DNA from: Clostridia bacterium
Lineage (GTDB): Bacteria > Bacillota > Clostridia > Christensenellales > Aristaeellaceae
Assembly: GCA_017523615.1 (NCBI GenBank)
Contig: JAFWWK010000239.1
Span: 1 to 64,000 of the forward strand
DNA length: 64,000 nucleotides
Reading direction: 5' to 3'
The notes beneath the pieces are model-generated. The model searched no databases and had not been told where the DNA came from. It was given only the letters and a program-made list of their open reading frames with translations. The position numbers and the translations under genes are program-made. Shown here in pieces: positions 8,648 through 18,017 of the stretch; positions within the stretch are counted from its first letter, which is position 1; each line of letters begins with the position of its first letter.

Positions 8648-11128
8648 TTGAAAGATCATTCTTCCCTACGCCGTGAAAAAGCACCGATCTTTACAAAATG
8701 CGGCCTTACTGCGCTCTTCCTGATCGGAACGCTGCTGCTTGTCTCCGGCCTGCACGGGCAGCGGATCATGGCCGCTGACGGTTTTACCTCAGAAAGCGCT
8801 TACCGGGCGATCTATTCCCTGTCGGGTCATGTCAGCAATGTTTACCGCTCTCATCTGAGACCTGACCTCGACGCCCTTGACGGAAACGACAGGGCCGTCG
8901 TCCTCTCCGCTGCCCGCGCCCTTGCCGTATCCGCATTTGAAGGCCAATGCGCAGGCGCAGGAAAAGACGCGGAAGAAGCGATCCTCCTTTCCGCAGGCCG
9001 GGAAGACGAAACAGCGCTCAAACTCTTGTATGCGGCCTACCTCGTTTCCGGTCCAAAGGTCAATTCATCCGCCCGCAAGGCCATCACAGGCGCTGACTCC
9101 CCTGAATTCCGCCGCCAACTGCTCCGCTGCGTCGCAGACGACAGTCTTCCTCTGCCTGCGGGATCTGAGAGCGCCATGGGAGATCTCCAGGGAGAAGCGA
9201 AAAAGGCCATGCTCATGCAGGTCTATTTCACAGCCGCATCCTCTTCCGGCAGCCAGGGCGCAGACAGCGCCGCGGAACTTAAAAAAAGTGTGCGTGACAA
9301 GGGGCAGCAGCTGATCGCATTCCGCATGGCAGCCCGCGGTGAGGTATCTTTCCTGCGGCAGATGTTCTATGGCCACAGCAGAACCGTGGTGCTTCTGGGG
9401 ATCATCCTTATGCTTGACGCAGTGCTGCTTACCCTGCTGATGCTCTCCGAAAAGACCTGGAGGTTCGACGTCAAATGGATCTTTATCCTGCTGATCGTCG
9501 ACTTTCTCTTGTATTTTCAAATGCTGCCGGTCGTATACATGGTCATCCGATCCTTCTTCCCGGAGGGCAGCTTCACCCTTGGCGTCTTCCAAAGGCTGTA
9601 CACCGACCCGATGAACCTGGAAGCCCTTAAAAACACCTTGATCGCTTCTTTTTCCACCATGATCCTCGGCACGCTGATCGCGTTCCCCCTGGCTTTCCTG
9701 GTGGGCCGGACCAACCTGTACGGCCGTAAATTTTTCCGTTCGCTTTTCGTCATCACCTACATGGTGCCGCCCTATGTGGGGGCCATGGCCTGGCTCAGGC
9801 TGATGAACCCGAACGTGGGCACAGTCAACCTGTGGCTGCGGGCTATCTTCGGACTCAGCGACGCTCCGGGCCCGTTGAACGTATATACCCTTCCCGGGAT
9901 GATCTGGGTGCTGACCACCTTCTATTACCCCTACGCCTTCATCACCATCAGCCGCGCGATGGAAAAAATGGACCCCTCACTGGAAGAGGCGAGCCGCATA
10001 TCCGGAGCTTCCCCGCTGAAAACGCTCTTCACCGTGACCCTTCCGATGATGATGCCCTCGCTGATCGGCGGAGCGCTGCTGGTCTTCATCAGCGCTGCCA
10101 GCTGCTACGGGATCCCGTCCATCGTTGGGATCCCCGGCAACGTCAACACCGTTACCACGCGGATCGTGGAGTATAACGGGCAAAGCCAGGTGAAAATGAA
10201 CGACGCCACAGCCCTCGCAGTGTTCCTGATGGCAGTGGCGCTGATCGTACTGTTTATTTCGGATGTGGTACTGGCCCGCAGGCAATATATCACCGTCTCG
10301 GGCAAATCTGTCCGTCCAAGCAGCGTGGACCTGAGACACTGGCGTGTCCCGCTGACTGTGATGGTCTCCCTTTTTGCCGTCATTATGGTGGTGATCCCCT
10401 TCGCGACCATCCTCCTGACCTCCCTTAAGGGAGACATCGGAAAAAGCGTGCTGGACAGCGGCAACTTTACCCTGAACAACTGGACAAGCATCTTTACGCG
10501 AAACGAAACACTATCCTGCCTTAGAAATTCGCTTTTATTTGCCACCTGCACCGCCACGGTTGGCCTTGTCATCGCCTGTGTGATGAGCTACCTGATGCAG
10601 CGTACCCGAGTCCGCGGCAGGACCATCCCAAATTTCCTGATCACCCTCGGCTCCGGAACGCCTTCCGTAGTCATAGCCCTGGGGTTGATCATGACCATGC
10701 GCGGAAATTTCGGGCTCGATATCTACAACACCGCCTGGATCATGATCATCGCTTACCTGATCAAGTACCAGATGATGGGCATGCGCACGGTGGTTTCGGC
10801 CATGAGCCAGATCCATGTATCTCTGGAAGAATGCAGCCAGGTTTCCGGCGCCGGATGGCTGACGACAATGGGCCGCATCACCGGTCCGCTTATATTCCCC
10901 AGCATCGCCGCTGGCTGGTTCCTTATCTTCATTCCCAGCTTTTATGAGCTTTCCATGACCGCCCTTTTGTATTCAAGCTCCACCAAGACCATCGGCTTTC
11001 AGCTGTACGAATACTGGACCAACACCAGTCAATCCATGAGCTGCGCCATGGCTTTCGGCATACTTCTGATCGTCGTAGTTCTTAACTTTATCCTTGGCCG
11101 TCTCACCAAGGGCGAATTTTCCATCTGA
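8648..11128 (+). CDS. fused double ABC permease with an extra N-terminal domain
   Basis: Membrane channel of the importer: two permease halves in one 826-residue chain, as in FbpB-type iron and some phosphonate systems. The first TM helix is near residues 15-37. About 200 mostly helical soluble residues follow, then a helix pair near 240-290, then canonical six-helix permease units at about 310-540 and 570-820. Each half has an EAA loop for the ATPase (LEEASRISGASPLKTLFT and LEECSQVSGAGWLTTMGR). The soluble insert after TM1 is not part of standard FbpB and should lie outside the cell; its function is unknown. The start is TTG at 8648 with GGGACCGGGG upstream. Confidence 0.85.
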   Translation: MKDHSSLRREKAPIFTKCGLTALFLIGTLLLVSGLHGQRIMAADGFTSESAYRAIYSLSGHVSNVYRSHLRPDLDALDGNDRAVVLSAARALAVSAFEGQCAGAGKDAEEAILLSAGREDETALKLLYAAYLVSGPKVNSSARKAITGADSPEFRRQLLRCVADDSLPLPAGSESAMGDLQGEAKKAMLMQVYFTAASSSGSQGADSAAELKKSVRDKGQQLIAFRMAARGEVSFLRQMFYGHSRTVVLLGIILMLDAVLLTLLMLSEKTWRFDVKWIFILLIVDFLLYFQMLPVVYMVIRSFFPEGSFTLGVFQRLYTDPMNLEALKNTLIASFSTMILGTLIAFPLAFLVGRTNLYGRKFFRSLFVITYMVPPYVGAMAWLRLMNPNVGTVNLWLRAIFGLSDAPGPLNVYTLPGMIWVLTTFYYPYAFITISRAMEKMDPSLEEASRISGASPLKTLFTVTLPMMMPSLIGGALLVFISAASCYGIPSIVGIPGNVNTVTTRIVEYNGQSQVKMNDATALAVFLMAVALIVLFISDVVLARRQYITVSGKSVRPSSVDLRHWRVPLTVMVSLFAVIMVVIPFATILLTSLKGDIGKSVLDSGNFTLNNWTSIFTRNETLSCLRNSLLFATCTATVGLVIACVMSYLMQRTRVRGRTIPNFLITLGSGTPSVVIALGLIMTMRGNFGLDIYNTAWIMIIAYLIKYQMMGMRTVVSAMSQIHVSLEECSQVSGAGWLTTMGRITGPLIFPSIAAGWFLIFIPSFYELSMTALLYSSSTKTIGFQLYEYWTNTSQSMSCAMAFGILLIVVVLNFILGRLTKGEFSI

Positions 11129-11143
11129 GAAAGGGAACCAGCG

Positions 11144-12217
11144 ATGGCAAGCGTTAAGATCAGCCATATCACAAAATCATTTGGGGACAATGTGGTCTTG
11201 AAGGAATTCACCGAAACCTTCTTTGACGGGGAATTTGTCACCTTTCTCGGTCCCTCCGGCTGCGGGAAGACCACCATGCTCCGCATTATCGCCGGATTTG
11301 AAAAGCCCACCTCCGGGGAACTGTACCTGGACGACCGGCTGGTTTCCGGCGGCAAAACCTTTATCCCTCCCGAAAAGCGCGCCATCGGGATGGTTTTTCA
11401 AAGCTACGCTGTATGGCCTCATATGAACGTTTTCGACAACGTTGCCTATCCCCTCGCCATCCGCCATACTGCAAAAGACGAGATCCGACAAAGCGTGGAG
11501 CGGGTTCTTGACATCGTACATCTAAAGCAGTATTCCCAACGATATCCCAACCAGCTTTCGGGGGGACAGCAGCAGCGGGTCGCCCTGGCCAGGGCGCTGG
11601 TTGCCGCACCGGGACTCCTCCTGCTGGACGAACCCCTGTCCAATCTGGACGCTAAGCTTCGTGAATCGATGAGATTTGAGATCAAGGAAATCCAGAAGAA
11701 AACCGGTATCACCGTGGTCTACGTCACCCACGATCAGACCGAGGCCATGGCCATGAGTGACAGGATCTTCCTGATCAACCGGGGGATAGTGCAGCAGTGC
11801 GGTTCGCCGGAGGAGATCTACAACCGCCCGGCAAACCAGTTTGTGGCGGATTTTCTTGGCAAGGTCGACTTTTTTAAAGGGATCGCGGAGAAAGGACGCA
11901 TCGTCGTCCCATCCATGGGCGGCCAGGTCCTCTCCTACCAGGGCGAACTCCGGGGCAGCGTGGACGTGGCCATCCGGCCGGAAAACATCCTTTTCCAGCC
12001 GGACGGCGAGATACGCGGAACGCTTGAGGCTCATTATTACCTGGGAGATGTCAGCGACTGCCGTGTTAAGGTAGGAAACGAAACCGTGCGCGTAATCGCC
12101 GATGGATACGGCAGCAAAAGCCTTGACAGTGGGAAGGACGTCCGCCTGCACGTAAGAGACATGATGGTCTTTAAGGACGACGGTACGCTGGACGATATCC
12201 TGATGATCAGGACCTGA
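11144..12217 (+). CDS. ABC importer ATPase (FbpC/PotA class)
   Basis: ATP-hydrolysing subunit of the importer. The 357 residues contain Walker A GPSGCGKTT near 36, the Q-loop in MVFQSYAVWPHMNV, the signature LSGGQQQRVALARAL, Walker B LLLLDEPLSNLDAKLR and the switch His in VYVTHDQTEAM. A C-terminal TOBE-like regulatory domain (about 240-357) includes DVAIRPENI. It lies 16 nt after the permease gene and is clearly co-transcribed. The domain set is that of iron/spermidine/sugar importers and does not specify the ligand. Confidence 0.92.
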   Translation: MASVKISHITKSFGDNVVLKEFTETFFDGEFVTFLGPSGCGKTTMLRIIAGFEKPTSGELYLDDRLVSGGKTFIPPEKRAIGMVFQSYAVWPHMNVFDNVAYPLAIRHTAKDEIRQSVERVLDIVHLKQYSQRYPNQLSGGQQQRVALARALVAAPGLLLLDEPLSNLDAKLRESMRFEIKEIQKKTGITVVYVTHDQTEAMAMSDRIFLINRGIVQQCGSPEEIYNRPANQFVADFLGKVDFFKGIAEKGRIVVPSMGGQVLSYQGELRGSVDVAIRPENILFQPDGEIRGTLEAHYYLGDVSDCRVKVGNETVRVIADGYGSKSLDSGKDVRLHVRDMMVFKDDGTLDDILMIRT

Positions 12218-12287
12218 GACCATTTTCATCCTTTCTTGTGGGATCTGTTTTTATTACCGATCAAAGCATCGGATCAGGAGGCTTTAT

Positions 12288-13442
12288 ATGGACAAGATTC
12301 GACTTGGAATCATCGGGATCGGCAACATCGGCACGACCCATGTGGCCCGTGTCACCTCCGGCGAATGCCCACATATCCAGCTTGTCGCCGTCGCCGACAG
12401 GCGTGAAAGCCGCCGACAGTGGGCCGCGGAACATATTCCAGGCGTCAGCGTCTTTTCAGACGGCGCGGATCTGATCGCCAGCCGCGTCTGCGACTCCGTC
12501 CTCATTTCCGTCCCCCATTACCAGCACCCGGATCTGGCGATCCTCGCAATGAAGGCAGGGCAGCACGTTCTTGTGGAAAAGCCCGCCGGGGTCTATACAC
12601 TTCAGGTTCGGGAAATGATCATCGAGGCTGACCGTCATCCGGACCTGACTTTCGCTCTGATGTTCAACCAGCGCACCAACTGCCTTTACAGGAAAATGAA
12701 GGAAATGATCGTTTCCGGTGAACTTGGCGAAATGAAAAGGATGAGCTGGCTGATCACCGACTGGTACCGTCCCCAGTATTACTACGATTCCGGCGCCTGG
12801 CGCGCCACCTGGAGCGGCGAGGGCGGAGGTGTACTGCTGAACCAGTGCCCCCACCAGTTGGACCTGCTGCAATGGCTCTGCGGGATGCCGGTCAAGGTGC
12901 AGGCCCATATGTTCAACGGCAAGTGGCATGATATCGAGGTGGAGGACGACGTAACTGCCTACCTGGAATTCGCCAACGGCGCCACGGGTGTGTTTGTCAC
13001 AACCACCGCCGACGCTCCCGGCACCAACCGCCTGGAGATCACAGGCACAAAGGGCAAGCTGGTCTGTGAGGACGGCCGCCTAACTTTCTGGAAGCTGGGG
13101 ATCGACGAGAGGGAATACTGCAGTACCAGCCGGGAAGCCTTTGGAAAGCCGCCCTGCACCGTCATCGACGTCGAAACGGACGGGAAAAACCCGCAGCATA
13201 CAGGGGTTTTGAACGCCTTTGCCGCCAATATCCTGCGGGGAGAACCCCTCGTTGCCGACGGCCGTGAAGGCCTCAACGGCCTGCTGCTTTCAAACGCGAT
13301 GCATCTTTCCGCATGGCTGGATTCAGCCGTTACCCTTCCTTTTGACGAAAAGCTGTTCTACGATCTCCTGATGGAACGGTTCCGTTCCTCCCGCAGGAAA
13401 CCGGATGCAGACATCACGTCAGATACCGAAGGAAGCTATTGA
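12288..13442 (+). CDS. Gfo/Idh/MocA family NAD(P)-dependent oxidoreductase
   Basis: Predicted dehydrogenase acting on a sugar, inositol or related alcohol. The 384-residue protein has an N-terminal Rossmann fold (LGIIGIGNIGTTH at 6-18), the EKP motif with its catalytic-region Lys (VLVEKPAGV) and the C-terminal alpha/beta domain with GGGVLLNQCPHQLDLLQW, whose His/Asp fit the family active site. The start ATG has an AGGAGG box 8 nt upstream. It follows the ABC ATPase by 70 bp with no strong hairpin between and is the last gene of this operon. It suggests that the imported compound or a derivative is oxidised, which is inference from context. Confidence 0.88.
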   Translation: MDKIRLGIIGIGNIGTTHVARVTSGECPHIQLVAVADRRESRRQWAAEHIPGVSVFSDGADLIASRVCDSVLISVPHYQHPDLAILAMKAGQHVLVEKPAGVYTLQVREMIIEADRHPDLTFALMFNQRTNCLYRKMKEMIVSGELGEMKRMSWLITDWYRPQYYYDSGAWRATWSGEGGGVLLNQCPHQLDLLQWLCGMPVKVQAHMFNGKWHDIEVEDDVTAYLEFANGATGVFVTTTADAPGTNRLEITGTKGKLVCEDGRLTFWKLGIDEREYCSTSREAFGKPPCTVIDVETDGKNPQHTGVLNAFAANILRGEPLVADGREGLNGLLLSNAMHLSAWLDSAVTLPFDEKLFYDLLMERFRSSRRKPDADITSDTEGSY

Positions 13443-13518
13443 TCTTATAGAACGCCTGACAACCGGTGCCCGGGGGCTGGATAATTCCGCGCTCAGTTTC
13501 AGCCTCCGGACCGTAAAA

Positions 13519-13560
13519 AAGCACCCTGCCTTCTTGGGCAAGGTGCTTTAGTTATTTTTT
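13519..13560. terminator. bidirectional terminator between convergent operons
   Basis: AAGCACC...GGTGCTT arms (13519-13549) enclose a short loop, with AAAAAA before and TTTAGTTATTTTTT after. It can therefore terminate the importer operon on the plus strand and the TelA operon on the minus strand. The rest of 13443-13677 shows no gene. Confidence 0.85.
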
Positions 13561-13677
13561 GGATATCTACCGTGCACGTTTGATACTCATTTTCAGGAGC
13601 GGGCGGTATTTCTGTTTGTTTCGTGCCCTTCCAAAGCTGTCCTTGTCCGCTCGGCCTATGCCGTTATGCGGATCTCA

Positions 13678-14829
13678 TCAGAGAGGACGACCATTGTTGA
13701 ACCTCTGGCTGAAATCCTGCTTGATCTTTTCCAGGCGTGCCTGGTCGTCGGCCCGCTGCCTCCTGGCGTCCTCCTGGATCTTCTTGGTCTCCTCGATGCC
13801 ATCGACGATGGTCTTCCATGTACTTTCGAGGGTCTCCACCTTGATGGAGCTTCCGGAGGACATACGGGCGACCATCTTGGACTGTTCCATGGTGTTTTTG
13901 GCGTTCTTCAGCAGCATCTCGTTGGTCCGCTGGTCCAGGGCGTTGAGAGCGTCCGCCTGGATCTTCTGCCGCTTGAGCATGATGGCCTGGGCCAGAGCCT
14001 GCTTGAATACGGGCATGGTGATAATGAATGCGGAGTTGATCTTGCGGACCAGGTTCAGGTTGCTGACTTCCATGGTCCTGATCATCGGGATGGACTGCAT
14101 AGCCACCACTTCGGCGGTCCTCAGGTCCTGGGTACGCTGCTCCAGAGCGTCCCTGGCCTGCTCCAGGCTCTGGATCTCAAACTGGATGGAACTGTCTCCG
14201 GTAGCTTCCATTTCCTGCTTTCGCTGCTCCATGTAATCGGTGATCTCCTGGCAGCCCTGCTCGCCGGCGACGATATATTTGCACAGGTCATGATAGTAAT
14301 CCAAATTGGACCGGAACATTTCCTCCAGTTTGTTGTTGGACTGGATGATCTCCCTTTCATACTGTTTCAGCTGGACGTAGATCTTGTCCACTTCGTCACC
14401 CATGGTGTTGTATTTTTCAAGGATCTTCTCCAGCTGCTTCTTTAATCCGCCGAACAGCTTGTTAAAAAGGGAGGGATTCTCACGGATCTCTTCAATATTG
14501 AACTGGTCCATCACTTTTCCCAGAGTCGAAAGCAGTTTGCCGGTGTCATTGACCTGGCTAAGGCTCATGGAGCGGAGAACGACATCTGACGCCTGGGAAA
14601 TCTTTTCGGCGGAATCCTTGCCGAAGGAAACGATGGTAGTCAGATCGTTGACGTCGATCTGGGCGGTCAGGGCCTCCACTTCGGGGGAATGAGCCAACGC
14701 GTTGCGGGCCTCTTCACGGTCCGCCTGCACGTCAAAAGGCTTGATATCCATTACATCGTTTTGGACGGTTTCCATACTTGCGGCAGCCTGCGCCTGGGCC
14801 TGGGGCCTGGGGCCAAAGTTCATAGCCAT
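13678..14829 (-). CDS. telA: TelA/YceH family toxic-anion resistance protein
   Basis: Member of the TelA family linked to tellurite and other stress resistance; its biochemical activity is not settled. The 383-residue protein is almost entirely helical and coiled-coil-like, with the family core from about residue 55 (LTAQIDVNDL) through the NTMGDEVDKIYVQLKQYE region to an Arg/Lys/Gln-rich end. I prefer ATG 14829 (MAMNFGPR) because AGAGAGG is spaced correctly from it; the in-frame GTG at 14838 would overlap that box. It begins 1 nt after the YceG-like stop, so translation is probably coupled. TelA next to YceG-like and TerD genes matches the known Ter-type stress cluster of Firmicutes. Confidence 0.93.
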   Translation of the reverse strand: MAMNFGPRPQAQAQAAASMETVQNDVMDIKPFDVQADREEARNALAHSPEVEALTAQIDVNDLTTIVSFGKDSAEKISQASDVVLRSMSLSQVNDTGKLLSTLGKVMDQFNIEEIRENPSLFNKLFGGLKKQLEKILEKYNTMGDEVDKIYVQLKQYEREIIQSNNKLEEMFRSNLDYYHDLCKYIVAGEQGCQEITDYMEQRKQEMEATGDSSIQFEIQSLEQARDALEQRTQDLRTAEVVAMQSIPMIRTMEVSNLNLVRKINSAFIITMPVFKQALAQAIMLKRQKIQADALNALDQRTNEMLLKNAKNTMEQSKMVARMSSGSSIKVETLESTWKTIVDGIEETKKIQEDARRQRADDQARLEKIKQDFSQRFNNGRPL

Positions 14830-14830
14830 T

Positions 14831-17344
14831 TCAGTCACCTCTCTTAAGTAGATTATTCAGCCACGACAGGGCTTTTGTTGGGGAAGCGGAATTCATGTCC
14901 GGCACCTCCAGATCATAGATAAAATCGCCGATCTGGTGTTCCACCGGATAATGATCGTTCAAAAAGCGTTCGATCAGCTGATAGCCTGTCGGGACGAACA
15001 TTACGACATCAAAGCCGATCTCATTCAGGAAAGTCAGCAGGATGGCGTCTTCCAGGGTGGGCGAAACGTCCTTGGTGGAGACCACCACCGCTTTGGGATT
15101 GCGTTTCGCGAAATCGAACGCCTGCACTGCCCGGACAATGTCCTTGTTTATGCCCAGGGCCGTGGAAAGCACCGTGTATTCTGTACCGTTCTCAAAGGTT
15201 CCCCGGATGATCCGCCGGTCCAGCATCAATTGCAGCTTGTCGAAAATATGGTCCTGTATTTCGTTTCTCAGAAGTCCAAAGGGGTAATCCCGGGCTGAGC
15301 GTATCTCTTCCCTGAGGATCTTCCCTTTTTTTAGGCCTTTGGATGCCAGGTTCTGGTATTTCCCGCCCTCAGTCGGACTCACAATGGGAAAATGACTGAA
15401 AAAGAGGGTATCCCCCGCATCCTTCAATTCCCTGACCTTCTGCCAGTAAGGCGAAAGCTTGCCATTCTTCACACCCGAAACCTTGGCGTAGATCACAGGT
15501 ACGCTGACCACACCGTCCTGGGCCGAAAAATTCGGGCGATACTTGAGTTCCTGATCCCACAGGATGAATATCTCGTCATAGGTGGTTTTAAGCGTTATGA
15601 TCTCGGCCCGTTCAAACTGCCTTGTGCGGTATATCCCGGAATCGCTGTAAAGCATTTCCGTCAGGTCCTGCTCGGCAAAAGCGGCCACGGTTCCCATCTC
15701 CAGGTTTCCGCTGTTTTTAGGGAACTGCATGATCTTCATTGACTGGCTGCCGCTTATCTCCAGGAGGCGTTCATCCTGAAGCACGCACGGCTTGTCAAGG
15801 TCCGGGCTGAGGATCACAACATCCGTGGGAAGCATGGAAAGGTACAGGAAATACATTGCTTCCGCGTCGTTCACGCATCCGCCCATTTTGATCACGACGG
15901 GGATGTCCGTTTCTTTCCAGCCCCTAAAAATCTCACCCTGATACCGCTTGATCCAGCACAGCAGATAAACGGCCCTGACAGTCAGCCGATTCAGGTTTTT
16001 TTCTTCCCCGGAGGCTCGCATGAGGACACGCACAAAGGCGGACTGGATCTCCTTCTGCAGTTCGACCTGCGCGGAGGAAGGCAGATTCCCGGCCAGGTCC
16101 ACGATCATCTCCTCGGGAGTTTTGTAGTTCCTGCGACGGATACCGTCGATCTCGTCGGTGCCCGGTTCGGGGACCGGGCCGTCCAGCACGAAAACCGTGC
16201 GTTTGCCAGTCAGGAGAGACTTGTAAAACTGGTGAAGCTCGCTGGCGTAGGTCATCCTGTCTGTTACGCCCGTCAGGCGGATAAAGGAATTGTAAAACAG
16301 GGCAGCGTCATCTCCCCGGTCCCCGGGACGCGTCAGAACGGAATCGAGAGAAGCGTTCTTCATCCACGCGTTGCAGCACTCGCGGCGCGCCGGACGGGGA
16401 AAACGGTCCACGATATCGATCTTCTGCGGAACAGCCGGTTTTGCAGGCAAAGGACGCTGCACAGCGTTATGCGCATTCTGCCGGTCAGGGACCACGGGCC
16501 GCGGCGCACTTTGAACAGGCCGCTGCTGCACGGGTGTCGGTGCGGGATGGACAGAGCGCTGCTGAACAGGCGTCGGTGTGATACGCTGCGCGGGAGACGC
16601 GGTCCGCAATGGGGACGGTACAGGCCGCTGCTGCACGGGCGTCGCCGAAGGTGACACAGCCATCCTGCTCCGTTCCGCACGGAGTTTTTTCAGCGTCAAG
16701 TCCGCCGGAAACGGCTTTCCTCCGGGGACTGCAAGATGCTGGGAAATCTCATCCTTCGGATCAAGTTTTTCATACTTTCCGCCGGAGGAATTGTCCACCA
16801 TAAGGATATCTGTCCCGACAGCACAGATGATCTTATACATGATCAGCGCGTGAACGCTGGGGATACCGCCGAATACCAGCACCTTTGGCAAGTCCTCCTG
16901 CCCCAGAAAGGGAACGAGGCGCCCAAAGCTGTAGTACAGCCAGCACATCCATTTGATATAGATGTTCCGGATGATCCCGTCAGATTTTCCCTCGCGCCTG
17001 AGAATACCGATCTCTTCCATCATGGCCGTGGCAAGGTCCCGCCGGATCCTTTCCTGCGTCCTTGGCACCCACTTTTGCAGAGAAAAAAGAATAAAATCGT
17101 AATTTGTTTCAAAATCGTCTCCCAGGACGTCGCGATAATACCTCAGCTGCAGATCGATCGGGTTGCTAAGCCCACCGTCAAGGATCACGCCCCTGGCTGC
17201 AGCCGCCTCATGACAGCGCCAGATGATGTCAAGGATATCATCGCTGCATTCGGTCAAGCGGATAAAACAGGCGCCTACAGGCGCCCTTTTCACAGCGGGA
17301 ACAAAAAAATCCTCCGGTGTCCTGGCATTCACTCTGTGCAGCAT
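14831..17344 (-). CDS. YceG-like Ter-cluster protein, internally duplicated
   Basis: Large protein (837 residues) resembling Bacillus YceG, a Ter-cluster family suspected of a biosynthetic role but without a proven reaction. Two halves look related. The N-terminal half (about 1-270) has KWMCWLYYSFGRLVPF followed by LPKVLVFGGIPSVHALIMY. The C-terminal half (about 390-837) has YLLCWIKRYQGEIFRG followed by IPVVIKMGGCVNDAEAMYF. They are joined by a Pro/Gln/Arg linker with repeated TPVQQRPV units. The start MLHRVNARTPED lies 5 nt after the rhomboid stop; a longer frame to 17773 would run inside the rhomboid gene and is rejected. The split by a low-complexity linker is unusual. Confidence 0.82.
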   Translation of the reverse strand: MLHRVNARTPEDFFVPAVKRAPVGACFIRLTECSDDILDIIWRCHEAAAARGVILDGGLSNPIDLQLRYYRDVLGDDFETNYDFILFSLQKWVPRTQERIRRDLATAMMEEIGILRREGKSDGIIRNIYIKWMCWLYYSFGRLVPFLGQEDLPKVLVFGGIPSVHALIMYKIICAVGTDILMVDNSSGGKYEKLDPKDEISQHLAVPGGKPFPADLTLKKLRAERSRMAVSPSATPVQQRPVPSPLRTASPAQRITPTPVQQRSVHPAPTPVQQRPVQSAPRPVVPDRQNAHNAVQRPLPAKPAVPQKIDIVDRFPRPARRECCNAWMKNASLDSVLTRPGDRGDDAALFYNSFIRLTGVTDRMTYASELHQFYKSLLTGKRTVFVLDGPVPEPGTDEIDGIRRRNYKTPEEMIVDLAGNLPSSAQVELQKEIQSAFVRVLMRASGEEKNLNRLTVRAVYLLCWIKRYQGEIFRGWKETDIPVVIKMGGCVNDAEAMYFLYLSMLPTDVVILSPDLDKPCVLQDERLLEISGSQSMKIMQFPKNSGNLEMGTVAAFAEQDLTEMLYSDSGIYRTRQFERAEIITLKTTYDEIFILWDQELKYRPNFSAQDGVVSVPVIYAKVSGVKNGKLSPYWQKVRELKDAGDTLFFSHFPIVSPTEGGKYQNLASKGLKKGKILREEIRSARDYPFGLLRNEIQDHIFDKLQLMLDRRIIRGTFENGTEYTVLSTALGINKDIVRAVQAFDFAKRNPKAVVVSTKDVSPTLEDAILLTFLNEIGFDVVMFVPTGYQLIERFLNDHYPVEHQIGDFIYDLEVPDMNSASPTKALSWLNNLLKRGD
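16516..16645 (-). repeat. 25-bp degenerate direct repeats coding the Pro/Gln linker
   Basis: Three imperfect 25-bp copies (16516-16540, 16552-16576, 16621-16645) encode TPVQQRPV-like units in the middle of the YceG-like protein. The unequal spacing and coding frame fit a repeat-expanded linker, not a regulatory or CRISPR array. Confidence 0.7.
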
Positions 17345-17349
17345 GGTCT

Positions 17350-17946
17350 TTAATTCCTTTTTTTCTTCAGCGACAGGCTGTTCATGGCAAATCCGAGGAT
17401 CGCCCCCACGATGCCGCCGATGATATGGGCGATCTGAGACACATTGTCCGCGATGGAAAGACCATCGTATATCTGCTGCCCCAGATATAAAAGCACCACA
17501 AGGATGAAAGTTACTGGGATCTGTCCGTTTTCTCTGACGGTGATTGAGGAAAGCACGATGAACGCAAACACGATGCCGCTGGCGCCAAGCAGTCTTACCA
17601 TCGGGAAAAGGATGGGATTGATGATACCGATCACAAGCGCCGTCGCCAGCATGACAAATACGATGTTCTGCGTTCCGTATTTTTCTTCCAGCATCGGTCC
17701 CAGGATCAGGATATACATGATGTTGTTCACCAGGTGTTCCCAGCCGGAATGACCGAAAACATGCGTTATGCACCGTATATAGGTCAGCGGGTCCTTCAGG
17801 GATGAGCGATATACGCTGAAAAGGATGCCGTTGCTCCGTCCGCCGGTGGCCATGTCCAAAAGCTGCACGGCAATGCAGATGGCGGTAAAGACAAGGATCG
17901 CCGGGGAATTGAAGGAGAGGCGGAGCTTTGTTCTGTTGCCCTTCAT
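17350..17946 (-). CDS. rhomboid family intramembrane serine protease
   Basis: Predicted membrane protease that cleaves transmembrane segments. The 198 residues form about six TM helices. The catalytic Ser is in LLGASGIVF (GASG), the catalytic His in IAHIIGGIVGAILG, and the N-terminal-side HVFGHSGWEHLVNNIMYI matches the rhomboid HxxxN-type motif in helix 2. It lies inside the Ter operon between terD and the YceG-like gene, 5 nt from the latter. This suggests it acts in the same membrane stress pathway, perhaps on a Ter partner, though the substrate is unknown. Confidence 0.88.
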   Translation of the reverse strand: MKGNRTKLRLSFNSPAILVFTAICIAVQLLDMATGGRSNGILFSVYRSSLKDPLTYIRCITHVFGHSGWEHLVNNIMYILILGPMLEEKYGTQNIVFVMLATALVIGIINPILFPMVRLLGASGIVFAFIVLSSITVRENGQIPVTFILVVLLYLGQQIYDGLSIADNVSQIAHIIGGIVGAILGFAMNSLSLKKKRN

Positions 17947-17965
17947 GCTACTTCCTCTTTAAACC

Positions 17966-17998
17966 GGCGCGGGCAGTTTTTTGCACGCTGCCCGCGCC
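17966..17998 (-). other. GC-rich hairpin between terD and the rhomboid gene
   Basis: A perfect 11-bp inverted repeat (17966-17976 with 17988-17998) fills the 71-bp gap. No U-tract follows on the minus strand, so it is more likely an mRNA processing or stability element than a terminator. Confidence 0.5.
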
Positions 17999-18017
17999 GA
18001 TCAGGCGTTTGGTGAGA

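Noticed and set aside
16516..16645. CRISPR or tandem regulatory repeat
   Set aside because: Copies are in frame inside a protein linker, imperfect, and unevenly spaced.
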